In this document: piece after piece, positions 1 to 5,671 of the stretch
Numbering within the stretch: the stretch's first letter is position 1
Layout: every line of letters begins with the position of its first letter
DNA from: Methanolinea sp.
GTDB lineage: Archaea; Halobacteriota; Methanomicrobia; Methanomicrobiales; Methanospirillaceae
DNA length: 5,786 bases
Direction: 5' to 3'
Assembly (NCBI GenBank): GCA_013331225.1
Contig: DUGV01000099.1
Coordinates: forward strand, 2,024-7,809
Notes under the pieces: model-generated
The model's database searches: none
Told to the model about the DNA's origin: nothing
Seen by the model: the letters and a program-made list of their open reading frames with translations, nothing else
Position numbers and translations under genes: made by a program

Positions 1-543
1 ATGGAAAAGAAGTGCCGGAAGATCGCAATAATAGGGGTGCCATGCGTCGTGCAGGCCGTCAACCGGATACGGACGAGCGAAAACGATCTCCTGAAACCAT
101 TCGGGAGAAGTATACGCCTTGTCATCGGGCTTTTCTGTACGGAGACCTTCGACTACCACATGCTTGTGGAAGTCCTGCTCAAAAAAGAGCACCACGTCGA
201 TACCTGGAACATCGATCGCCTCGACGTGCGCGGAAAACTTGAGGTGACCATGCGCGACGGGTCCCTGGTCACAATTCCCCTGGAGGAACTGCAGGGGGCA
301 ATCCGCCCGGGATGCCGTCACTGCACAGATTTTACTGCGCTCTTCTCGGACATCTCGGCTGGTGCGGTCGGGAGCAGGAGAGGCCATACCACGCTCATCG
401 TCCGGAACGAGACCGGGAGAGCCTTCCTCCAGGAGGCAATTACACAGAATGCCCTGCTGGTCGGTGAGAACCCGGTGGATACAAGCGCAATCGAGAGACT
501 CGGCCGGATGAAAGCAAAGAATGTGTCCATTGACCGATCCTGA
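1..543 (+). CDS. Coenzyme F420 hydrogenase/dehydrogenase beta-subunit family protein, C-terminal part (5' partial)
   Basis: This is the C-terminal domain of the FrhB/FdhB family, iron-sulfur flavoproteins that pass electrons between an Fe-S relay and coenzyme F420 (in FrhB via FAD) in the methanogen cytoplasm. Visible signatures, numbered from the first codon in the window, are IGVPC ending at Cys15 (usually GTPC in the family), Cys46 in GLFC, and Cys105/Cys108 in PGCRHCTDF, followed by DISAGAVGS. These four cysteines are the expected [4Fe-4S] ligands. Family members usually run to about 280-400 residues; the 180 seen here lack the N-terminal portion with the flavin-contacting segment. The first ATG falls at base 1, so it is most likely an internal methionine of a gene that begins outside the window, although a truncated stand-alone gene cannot be excluded. 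Whether it belongs to a hydrogenase, a formate dehydrogenase or an orphan F420 oxidoreductase cannot be told from this piece. Confidence 0.85.
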   Translation: MEKKCRKIAIIGVPCVVQAVNRIRTSENDLLKPFGRSIRLVIGLFCTETFDYHMLVEVLLKKEHHVDTWNIDRLDVRGKLEVTMRDGSLVTIPLEELQGAIRPGCRHCTDFTALFSDISAGAVGSRRGHTTLIVRNETGRAFLQEAITQNALLVGENPVDTSAIERLGRMKAKNVSIDRS

Positions 544-569
544 GTGTGATCATCCAAAATCCACGATCA

Positions 570-589
570 TTTATTGTCAGAGGTTTATT
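570..589 (+). promoter_or_regulatory. Possible archaeal promoter (TATA-like) for the membrane-anchored protein gene
   Basis: Two copies of TTTATT lie at 570-575 and 584-589 in the spacer after the first gene. Either could act as a TATA-like box, placing transcription start roughly 25 bp downstream (about 597-615) and leaving a leader of some 40-55 bases before the start codon chosen at 652. Neither copy matches the archaeal TATA/BRE consensus well, so this rests mainly on position and local AT content. Confidence 0.25.
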
Positions 590-590
590 C

Positions 591-608
591 CGTGCATATT
601 CATGCGCG
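591..608. repeat. Imperfect 7-bp dyad in the leader of the membrane-anchored protein gene
   Basis: CGTGCAT (591-597) and ATGCGCG (602-608) can pair as a 7-bp stem with one G-T wobble around a 4-base loop. It sits just downstream of the TTTATT elements, close to where transcription would begin, a position consistent with an operator or a leader hairpin. Short dyads of this size also occur by chance. Confidence 0.3.
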
Positions 609-640
609 TGAACGGTCAGGAAAAGTTAAATGGGATTTCA

Positions 641-646
641 GAGGAG
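641..646 (+). promoter_or_regulatory. Shine-Dalgarno site deciding a GTG start at 652
   Basis: GAGGAG at 641-646 lies 5 bases before a GTG at 652-654 that is in frame with the exported protein. The other in-frame candidates are ATG 676 and ATG 682, which have only the weaker GGGAT (663-667) in front, and TTG 574, which has no ribosome site and would add a non-signal-like extension. The site therefore favours 652. Confidence 0.6.
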
Positions 647-651
647 ATTAT

Positions 652-1347
652 GTGAAAAGGCAGGGATATGAACTCATGAGAATGACACTACTTCTTTTCG
701 GATGCCTCCTCCTTGCAATTGCAGGGATCGGAATCGCAGGTGCAGCTGATGATCCGGGGGATGCCCCGGCCTTCCCGGGCCAGCCGCAAATCCCTCATTC
801 GTTCTATGGAGCCATCGAGGCGGCAGGGAACCCGGTTCCAGACCGTGTCCCGGTTGAAGCACGGGCCGAGGGCGTTTCCATAGGGATTCCAGGAAACCCC
901 CTCTACTCACATGCCGGAGGATACGGCTCCGCCGATCCCTTCACACCCCGGCTGGAAGTCCAGGGTGCTCTCTCCCGGGGGACCGGCCTGACCTTCTTCG
1001 TCGGCGGGATACAGGCAGAGGTGCAGGCCGGGGATTCACAAGGGCCCTGGACCGTCAGCTATCCATTCTCTCCAGGTGAAGTGACTGAACTCAACCTCAG
1101 GGTTGCAGTCGAAGTGACCCCTGATCCCGCATACAAGGAGACTTCGGCGCAGACTGCCCCTGTCACAACTGCAGAAAGAACCTCTGCCGGAGGAGTGAAC
1201 CCCTCGACGGAGATGATGATCGGCCTCATTGCGATACTGGTAATACTCGCGATCGTTGCATTCTATTTTGGGAAAAGAGCGGAAAAATCAAAGAGAGAAG
1301 GGGACCAGGAGAGCAGCGGAGAGGGGGATGACCCCAGCCAGAAATGA
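652..1347 (+). CDS. Exported protein with signal peptide, carboxypeptidase-regulatory-like ectodomain and C-terminal membrane anchor
   Basis: The function is not recognised. With the GTG start at 652 the protein has 231 residues; starting at ATG 676 it has 223. Residues 1-10 are polar and basic, 11-29 are hydrophobic (LLLFGCLLLAIAGIGIAGA region), and a signal-peptidase cut near Ala31/Ala32 is plausible. The ectodomain (about 35-165) is rich in Gly, Pro and Val, with segments such as PHSFYGAIEAAGNPVP, GIPGNPLYSHAGGYGS and GEVTELNLRV. This resembles the carboxypeptidase-regulatory-like beta-sandwich repeats found in many secreted methanogen proteins; the resemblance is pattern-based, not tested. 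A Ser/Thr-rich stretch (about 170-187) leads to a 19-residue membrane helix (188-206) and a charged tail (207-231) beginning GKRAEKSKRE, consistent with an outside ectodomain and cytoplasmic tail. Cys18 in the hydrophobic stretch does not form a good lipobox. It follows the first gene by 108 bp and probably has its own promoter. Confidence 0.75.
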   Translation: MKRQGYELMRMTLLLFGCLLLAIAGIGIAGAADDPGDAPAFPGQPQIPHSFYGAIEAAGNPVPDRVPVEARAEGVSIGIPGNPLYSHAGGYGSADPFTPRLEVQGALSRGTGLTFFVGGIQAEVQAGDSQGPWTVSYPFSPGEVTELNLRVAVEVTPDPAYKETSAQTAPVTTAERTSAGGVNPSTEMMIGLIAILVILAIVAFYFGKRAEKSKREGDQESSGEGDDPSQK

Positions 1348-1379
1348 TACTGCTCAGACCGCCTGAACCATCCCCATCC

Positions 1380-1397
1380 TATCATTTTATCATGATA
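1380..1397. terminator. Small AT-rich hairpin/dyad after the membrane-anchored protein gene
   Basis: TATCAT (1380-1385) can pair with ATGATA (1392-1397) around the loop TTTATC, 32 bases after the stop codon. A short T run (1385-1388) lies in the stem-loop boundary. Archaeal termination depends mainly on T tracts, so this may help end the upstream transcript. The right half also lies in a perfect 10-bp palindrome (TATCATGATA, 1388-1397), so an operator role is the alternative. Confidence 0.25.
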
Positions 1398-1433
1398 TCA
1401 GGATACGACATACCCAGAGGCGACTGGAATGCA

Positions 1434-1455
1434 GAATTAAGTATCTGAATGATAC
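1434..1455 (+). promoter_or_regulatory. Possible promoter and overlapping dyad upstream of the protease gene
   Basis: The element AATTAAGTATC (about 1435-1445) is the most TATA-like sequence in the spacer. It would place transcription start near 1465 and leave a leader of about 60 bases. Overlapping it is a perfect 5-bp inverted repeat, GTATC (1441-1445) and GATAC (1451-1455), separated by 5 bases. A dyad on a TATA element is a typical place for an archaeal repressor, but both elements are short. Confidence 0.28.
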
Positions 1456-1523
1456 ATCATATCCAGGGACCGCGGAGGAATTCTGCACCAGTCAGGATAG
1501 AACAACGATTCAATACGGGATGA

Positions 1524-3851
1524 ATGCAAATGGTTAAAAAAGTAATAATTTTTCTTGCGATCTGCTCAGTGCTGCTATTCCAGGTCTCTGCAGAAGACAG
1601 GACATACCTGGAAAAGCCGGATGTGAGTCCCGATTTTTTTACATATTTCAAATACAACGCGAGCGTTGGAGGCACAACGTTTGACAGGGAAGGTCATAGC
1701 ATGGGCCTCGTCCCATCGCCCATTGTCCTGAAATCGGGGACAGGAGATCTGAAAGTCCCCGTCTATTCGGACTCAAAGAAGTCTGCAACGGCCTTAAACG
1801 AGACCACCTCCCTGATATTGAAATCCATTGAACAATACCGGATATGCCCTATGAACCCCGAGTTCAGGAGATTCATCGAGGAATATAACTCGAAGAAAAC
1901 GCAGGAGTCGGACCCGGAAGATCGCTCCCTTGGACTCATCCCTTCTCCCATAGATATCGGCGCACTCACTGTATCTGATACCTTGGGATCTGATCAAGCG
2001 CCCGTTTCCATCGTTGGATCAACGGCATACGGTTATTATCCATCATCAATCACCACTGCTACCCCATCAAGCTGGTTCGACCTGCGCATGACAGGAAAAC
2101 TCACTCCTGTCCGGAACCAGGAACAGTGCGGGGCCTGCTGGGCATTCTCCACATATGGTTCTCTCGAATCCACGAACCTGCCCGGGATACGGTGGGACTT
2201 TTCAGAGAACAACATGAAAAACACGCATGGGTTCGACCTTGCACCATGCAAGGGAGGAAATTACCTCATGTCCACCGCGTACCTCTCACGCTGGTCAGGG
2301 GCGGTAAGCGAGTCGTCCGATCCCTACGTCACGACAGAAAGCAGTTCGCCCGGGAGTGTCCACGTTGTGCAGCATGTCCAGGACGTCATATTCCTGCCCT
2401 CAAGGACAGGGCCTCTCGATAACTCCCAGATAAAGCAGCTGCTCCAGCAGAATGGAGCAGTGTATTCACAGATACGGTGGGAGAGCGGATACTTCAACAA
2501 AAACCTTGCATCCTATTACTATCCCGGCTCATCCTCTCCAAACCACGCGGTAGTAATTGTCGGATGGGACGACACCTACAGCAGGATGAGGTTCTCCAGT
2601 GAAGCACCCGGCGATGGGGCATTCATTGTCAGGAACAGCTGGGGTGAAAACTGGGGTGAGTATGGATATTTCTACGTCTCCTATTATGATACCTGCATCG
2701 GACGGCCTTCCGCCCAGTTTCTCTCTGAAGACCCATCCAATTATGATAAGGTCTACCAGTATGACCCGCTTGGATGGGTAACGAGCGTCGGGGTGGGGGG
2801 AAACAGCGCATGGTTTGCCAACGTATTTACGTCGACACAGGCTGAAGAGTTGGATGCGGTAAGCTTCTATTCACCTGTCCCGAATACCCAGTACCAGCTC
2901 GAGGTATGCAGCGACGTGGGATCCTCACCCCGGGGGAGATCCTCAATCCTTGCCCAGGCAGGGAGTATCCCATATGCAGGCTATCACACAATTGCCCTCT
3001 CCAACCCGGTTGCCCTTCAGAAGGGGCAGAAATTCTCCGTCATCGTCAATCTTATCACGCCGGGCTGCAGTTACCCAATCGCGGTTGAATACCCTTACCA
3101 GGGATACTCATCGAAGGCGACCGCACGGGCAGGGGAGAGCTGGGTGAGCAGCGATGGGACGAGCTGGACAGATATCACGTCAGTCTACCCGAATTCAAAC
3201 GTGTGCCTGAAGGCATTCACGCAGATAACGACAAACCCCACGTACAACCCCACTGTCCAGCCGACTGGAGTTCCCACGATGCCTTCCGCAGGGACTGACC
3301 GGAGAAGCCCGACCATCAGCATCTCCTCCCCGAAATTTATGGCCAGTTACGCACCGGGAGACGAAGTCAGGATTGCATGGTCAGCGCAGGACAATATCGC
3401 CGTGTCCAGTGTGATGGTAGAATATTCTCCTGACAAGGGCCTGAACTGGATTCCCATTCTCCAGCACGCTCCTGCAACCGGCACCTGCCCCTGGGCTGTC
3501 CCGGAGAACCTTGCGGGGAGCATCACAATCCGCGTGACCGCAAGCGATGCCGCAGGAAATAAGGGTTCCTCAAGCAGGTCCATAACCGTCAAATCCAGTG
3601 CAGCCGCAAGTCCATTCTCCTGGTCGCAGCAGAAGGTGTCTCCGGGGTTGGGTCGGAATCTGACACCACCGGTTGCGCTCGTGAGCGTATCTGCCGGCGC
3701 TGACCCGATGACGTTTTCCCGTTACGACAGCAGGGAACAGACCTTCATTTCACCGGTCTCCCGGTCCACTGTTCCCGGAGGGAGTCTTTTGTTCGTATCA
3801 CCCGGGGTGAAGACCACAACTCCAACCTTATTAGAGCAGAGAGCGATATAA
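1524..3851 (+). CDS. Secreted papain-family (C1) cysteine protease with lectin-like domain
   Basis: This is a 775-residue extracellular cysteine protease. Order of parts: signal peptide (1-23, VIIFLAICSVLLFQVSA, cut before Glu24); propeptide (24-180) with two GL[VI]PSPI motifs (61-67, 137-143); papain domain (about 181-390); lectin-like beta domain (about 404-566, starting EDPSNYDKVYQYD) as seen in archaeal and bacterial C1 proteases; a Pro/Thr linker (570-595); a beta-sandwich, Ig-like module (about 596-690); and an 85-residue tail with no recognised domain. The catalytic set is complete: oxyanion Gln199, Cys205 in CGACWAF, His341 in NHAVVIVGW, Asn371 in NSWGENWG. No C-terminal membrane helix or sorting signal is visible, so it may be released or held by its binding domains. 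N-X-S/T sequons occur at Asn45, Asn92 and Asn712. ATG 1530 is an equally good start because GGGATGA (1517-1523) lies 6 bases before it. Likely role: digestion of surface or environmental protein; the substrate is unknown. Confidence 0.92.
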   Translation: MQMVKKVIIFLAICSVLLFQVSAEDRTYLEKPDVSPDFFTYFKYNASVGGTTFDREGHSMGLVPSPIVLKSGTGDLKVPVYSDSKKSATALNETTSLILKSIEQYRICPMNPEFRRFIEEYNSKKTQESDPEDRSLGLIPSPIDIGALTVSDTLGSDQAPVSIVGSTAYGYYPSSITTATPSSWFDLRMTGKLTPVRNQEQCGACWAFSTYGSLESTNLPGIRWDFSENNMKNTHGFDLAPCKGGNYLMSTAYLSRWSGAVSESSDPYVTTESSSPGSVHVVQHVQDVIFLPSRTGPLDNSQIKQLLQQNGAVYSQIRWESGYFNKNLASYYYPGSSSPNHAVVIVGWDDTYSRMRFSSEAPGDGAFIVRNSWGENWGEYGYFYVSYYDTCIGRPSAQFLSEDPSNYDKVYQYDPLGWVTSVGVGGNSAWFANVFTSTQAEELDAVSFYSPVPNTQYQLEVCSDVGSSPRGRSSILAQAGSIPYAGYHTIALSNPVALQKGQKFSVIVNLITPGCSYPIAVEYPYQGYSSKATARAGESWVSSDGTSWTDITSVYPNSNVCLKAFTQITTNPTYNPTVQPTGVPTMPSAGTDRRSPTISISSPKFMASYAPGDEVRIAWSAQDNIAVSSVMVEYSPDKGLNWIPILQHAPATGTCPWAVPENLAGSITIRVTASDAAGNKGSSSRSITVKSSAAASPFSWSQQKVSPGLGRNLTPPVALVSVSAGADPMTFSRYDSREQTFISPVSRSTVPGGSLLFVSPGVKTTTPTLLEQRAI
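1704..1724 (+). repeat. First copy of the propeptide motif GLVPSPI
   Basis: This encodes residues 61-67 of the protease. The context Ser-Met-Gly-Leu-Val-Pro-Ser-Pro-Ile matches Ser-Leu-Gly-Leu-Ile-Pro-Ser-Pro-Ile at residues 135-143 in seven of nine positions. The underlying codons differ, so the similarity is kept at protein level and does not reflect a recent DNA duplication. Confidence 0.6.
1932..1952 (+). repeat. Second copy of the propeptide motif GLIPSPI
   Basis: This encodes residues 137-143 of the protease, about 40 residues before the mature papain fold begins near Trp184-Phe-Asp-Leu-Arg. As I recall, related lectin-like-domain C1 proteases carry a comparable PSP[IV]DL segment shortly before the catalytic domain, so this copy is the one in the conserved place and the copy at 1704 is the extra one. 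Confidence 0.55.
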
Positions 3852-3866
3852 TCGGAAGGAAGAGAG

Positions 3867-4859
3867 ATGCCAAGAGACAGGTCGCTCTCCCGGGGATGCG
3901 TGCTCTGCCACCAGGGTGCCAAGATGGTCCTCTTTGTCACGGGCCTCTGCCCCCGCTCCTGCTGGTACTGCCCCCTCTCCCGGGAACGAAAGGGGAAGGA
4001 TGTGATCTATGCCAACGAGAAGCGCATCCATACTCCGGAAGAAGCCGCAGGGGTCGCCCGCCTGATGAGCGCGTTCGGCACAGGCATTACCGGAGGGGAA
4101 CCTCTGATTGTCCTTGACAGGGTGCAACAGTTCAGCCGGCACCTGAAGACGGAGTTTGGGGAATCGCACCACATTCACCTCTATACAGGAATTGCACCAG
4201 GGAGAGAGCAGCTTTTGGATCTGCAGGGACTGGTCGACGAGATCCGGATGCATCCCCCATATGAGACATGGGACAGGATCCTTGAGAGCGGGTATAAAGA
4301 GGCGGCATGCACTGCCAGGGAGATGGGGTTCTCAGTGGGGATCGAGGTCCCCTCGCTCCCGGGCATCGGGAGCCTCGAAGTGATGCTTCCGTTCCTGGAC
4401 TTTCTCAATATCAACGAACTCGAATGGGGTGAGACCAACGCCGGGGCCATGCGCGAGCGTCGCCTGGTTCCCGAGGATGGAGTGCACAACGCGGTCAGCG
4501 GCGCACGAGGATGGGCAAAGAGTCTTATCAGCCGGCAGAAAGTGCACTGGTGTTCATCGCGGTTCAAAGACTCTGTCCAGCTCAGAAAGAGGCTGCTCCG
4601 GGTCGCCCGGAACACTGCGAGGCCATTTGACCAGATTACACGCGACGGTACCGTTCTCTATGGTACCCTTGAAAACGGGGGGGTCGTTCCTCCCCTCTTC
4701 CGTCAGCTTGAACCTGACATGTATGAAGTGAGGGAGGGTGCCATCGAGACCGCCTGGTGGGTAATCACCGAGTTTTCCGACCAGCTGGCAGGGGAGAAGA
4801 GCATCGTGGAGCGATACCCCGACAGGGGCCTTGTCGTGGAGGTGACACCGGTTGCATGA
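3867..4859 (+). CDS. Uncharacterised archaeal radical SAM protein (COG2108-like)
   Basis: A 330-residue cytoplasmic radical SAM enzyme with unknown substrate. The S-adenosylmethionine-binding [4Fe-4S] motif CX3CX2C is at Cys28, Cys32 and Cys35 (GLCPRSCWYCPLS), and the SAM-contacting GGEP is at 76-79. The surrounding pattern VLFVTGLC, YCPLSRERKGKDV, YANE and GTGITGGEPLIVLDR recalls the archaeal family described only as related to pyruvate formate-lyase activating enzyme; that assignment is from memory of the pattern. Two further cysteines precede the motif (Cys11, Cys14) and Cys229 lies in HWCSSRFKD; together they could bind a second cluster or zinc. The length suits a minimal radical SAM barrel plus a C-terminal extension. 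AAGGA (3856-3860) is 6 bases before ATG 3867. The gene starts 15 bp after the protease stop, and its own stop overlaps the uppS start, so it is probably co-transcribed with uppS. A run of seven G (4677-4683) lies inside the gene without breaking the frame. Confidence 0.88.
   Translation: MPRDRSLSRGCVLCHQGAKMVLFVTGLCPRSCWYCPLSRERKGKDVIYANEKRIHTPEEAAGVARLMSAFGTGITGGEPLIVLDRVQQFSRHLKTEFGESHHIHLYTGIAPGREQLLDLQGLVDEIRMHPPYETWDRILESGYKEAACTAREMGFSVGIEVPSLPGIGSLEVMLPFLDFLNINELEWGETNAGAMRERRLVPEDGVHNAVSGARGWAKSLISRQKVHWCSSRFKDSVQLRKRLLRVARNTARPFDQITRDGTVLYGTLENGGVVPPLFRQLEPDMYEVREGAIETAWWVITEFSDQLAGEKSIVERYPDRGLVVEVTPVA
4838..4845 (+). promoter_or_regulatory. Strong Shine-Dalgarno site deciding the uppS start at 4856
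   Basis: GGAGGTGA (4838-4845), a full match to the archaeal 16S rRNA tail complement, lies inside the end of the radical SAM gene, 10 bases before ATG 4856. It identifies that ATG as the true uppS start and rules out the in-frame ATG at 4757, which would add 33 residues made of out-of-frame radical SAM codons. Confidence 0.85.
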
Positions 4860-5671
4860 TCCGCGAGCTGCTCTCCCCACTCTATGAGCGCATCGTGCGC
4901 CTCCAGTGCCGGCACATTCCCCACCACATCGCCATCATACAGGACGGGAACCGCAGGTATGCCAGGCTCCAGCACCTCCCGCGCTCAATGGGGCATCGGG
5001 CAGGCGCCGCACGGACTGAGGAGATGCTGGACTGGTCACGTGAACTTGGAATCCGGCATATCACCCTTTACTCATTCTCGACAGAAAACTTCCAGAGAGA
5101 TGCAGGGGAGGTCGCGGATCTCTTTGGCCTCTTCAAGGAGAAGTTCCAGAAGGTCACCGACGACCCGAGGGTTCACCGCGACGGCATCAGGGTGCAGATC
5201 GTGGGTGACCGGGCACTCCTCCCGGCAGACCTGCGCGAGGTGATCGAGAAGGCGGAAGAATCCACACGGTCCTACACAGGCTACCATCTCAACATCGCGC
5301 TGGCCTATGGTGGCCGAAACGAGATCGTGCGGGCCGCCGGGCGGATCCTGGATGGGGTAAAGGCAGGAGAATACACTCCTGACGAGATTACCCCCGAGCT
5401 CGTCGAGACTCATCTCCATGCAGGGAAGGACATCCCCCCCGTCGACCTGATCATTCGCACAGGAAACGAGTGCAGGACCTCGAATTTCCTTCCATGGCTT
5501 GCAGGCGGCCACGAGTCCGCGGTCTATTTCTGTGCCCCATTCTGGCCTTTGTTCCGGAAGATCGATCTTCTCAGGGCGATACGGGTATACTCCCAGAGAG
5601 TTGAGGCACAGCGGGGCATGCACATCGCTGCAGGGGCATACACATCACTTCCCGAAACGGCGGACACGTGA
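4856..5671 (+). CDS. uppS: Cis-prenyltransferase: tritrans,polycis-undecaprenyl-diphosphate synthase
   Basis: This enzyme adds isopentenyl units in cis to an allylic primer (geranylgeranyl diphosphate in archaea) to build the long polyprenyl diphosphate from which the dolichyl-type glycan carrier for N-glycosylation is made. It acts at the inner membrane face. The 271 residues contain all five conserved regions: [14 protein letters not shown] with catalytic Asp30 (25-37), SMGHRAGA (44-51), [13 protein letters not shown] (69-81), [14 protein letters not shown] (145-158) and [18 protein letters not shown] (197-214) with Glu205 and Arg207. Region V reads RTGNE instead of the usual RTGGE, followed by FLPW and [10 protein letters not shown], a style I associate with methanogens and haloarchaea. 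The start overlaps the radical SAM stop (ATGA), implying translational coupling. The last 8 codons and the stop overlap the convergent homologue on the other strand. The 23-residue tail after Arg248 is outside the conserved fold. Confidence 0.95.
   Translation: MIRELLSPLYERIVRLQCRHIPHHIAIIQDGNRRYARLQHLPRSMGHRAGAARTEEMLDWSRELGIRHITLYSFSTENFQRDAGEVADLFGLFKEKFQKVTDDPRVHRDGIRVQIVGDRALLPADLREVIEKAEESTRSYTGYHLNIALAYGGRNEIVRAAGRILDGVKAGEYTPDEITPELVETHLHAGKDIPPVDLIIRTGNECRTSNFLPWLAGGHESAVYFCAPFWPLFRKIDLLRAIRVYSQRVEAQRGMHIAAGAYTSLPETADT
5645..5671. other. 27-bp tail-to-tail overlap of two uppS genes
   Basis: Both strands are coding here. The plus-strand uppS ends with its TGA at 5669-5671, while the minus-strand homologue ends with TGA whose complement is TCA at 5645-5647. 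There is no room for a terminator between them, so the two transcripts should overlap as natural antisense RNAs at their 3' ends. Confidence 0.85.

Noticed and set aside
574..651. TTG start at 574 for the membrane-anchored protein
   Set aside because: No ribosome site precedes it, and the extra 26 residues are polar and would bury the signal peptide; GTG 652 with GAGGAG, or ATG 676, fits better.
703..705. Cys18 of the exported protein as a lipoprotein lipobox cysteine
   Set aside because: The residues before it (Leu-Phe-Gly) are a poor lipobox and a hydrophobic stretch continues after it, so an ordinary signal peptide is likelier.
3831..4253. 140-codon minus-strand open frame over the radical SAM start
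   Set aside because: Antisense shadow of the conserved CX3CX2C region; its translation shows no family pattern and GC-rich coding DNA commonly leaves such open frames.
4645..4667. Palindrome ACGGTACCGT followed by a second GGTACC
   Set aside because: It lies inside the radical SAM coding frame and is explained by codons for Gly-Thr repeated nearby (DGTVLYGT); no sign of a regulatory role.
4677..4683. Run of seven G as a possible phase-variation or frameshift site
   Set aside because: The frame continues cleanly into a sensible C-terminus and the uppS overlap, and the run is short; a programmed shift is not supported.
4757..4855. Upstream in-frame ATG extending UppS by 33 residues
   Set aside because: The added residues overlap radical SAM codons in another frame, do not resemble the UppS N-terminus, and the strong GGAGGTGA site points to ATG 4856.
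5072..5623. 183-codon minus-strand open frame inside uppS
   Set aside because: It is antisense to a highly conserved UppS coding frame, has no recognisable protein features, and is not in the frame of the genuine minus-strand homologue that stops at 5645.
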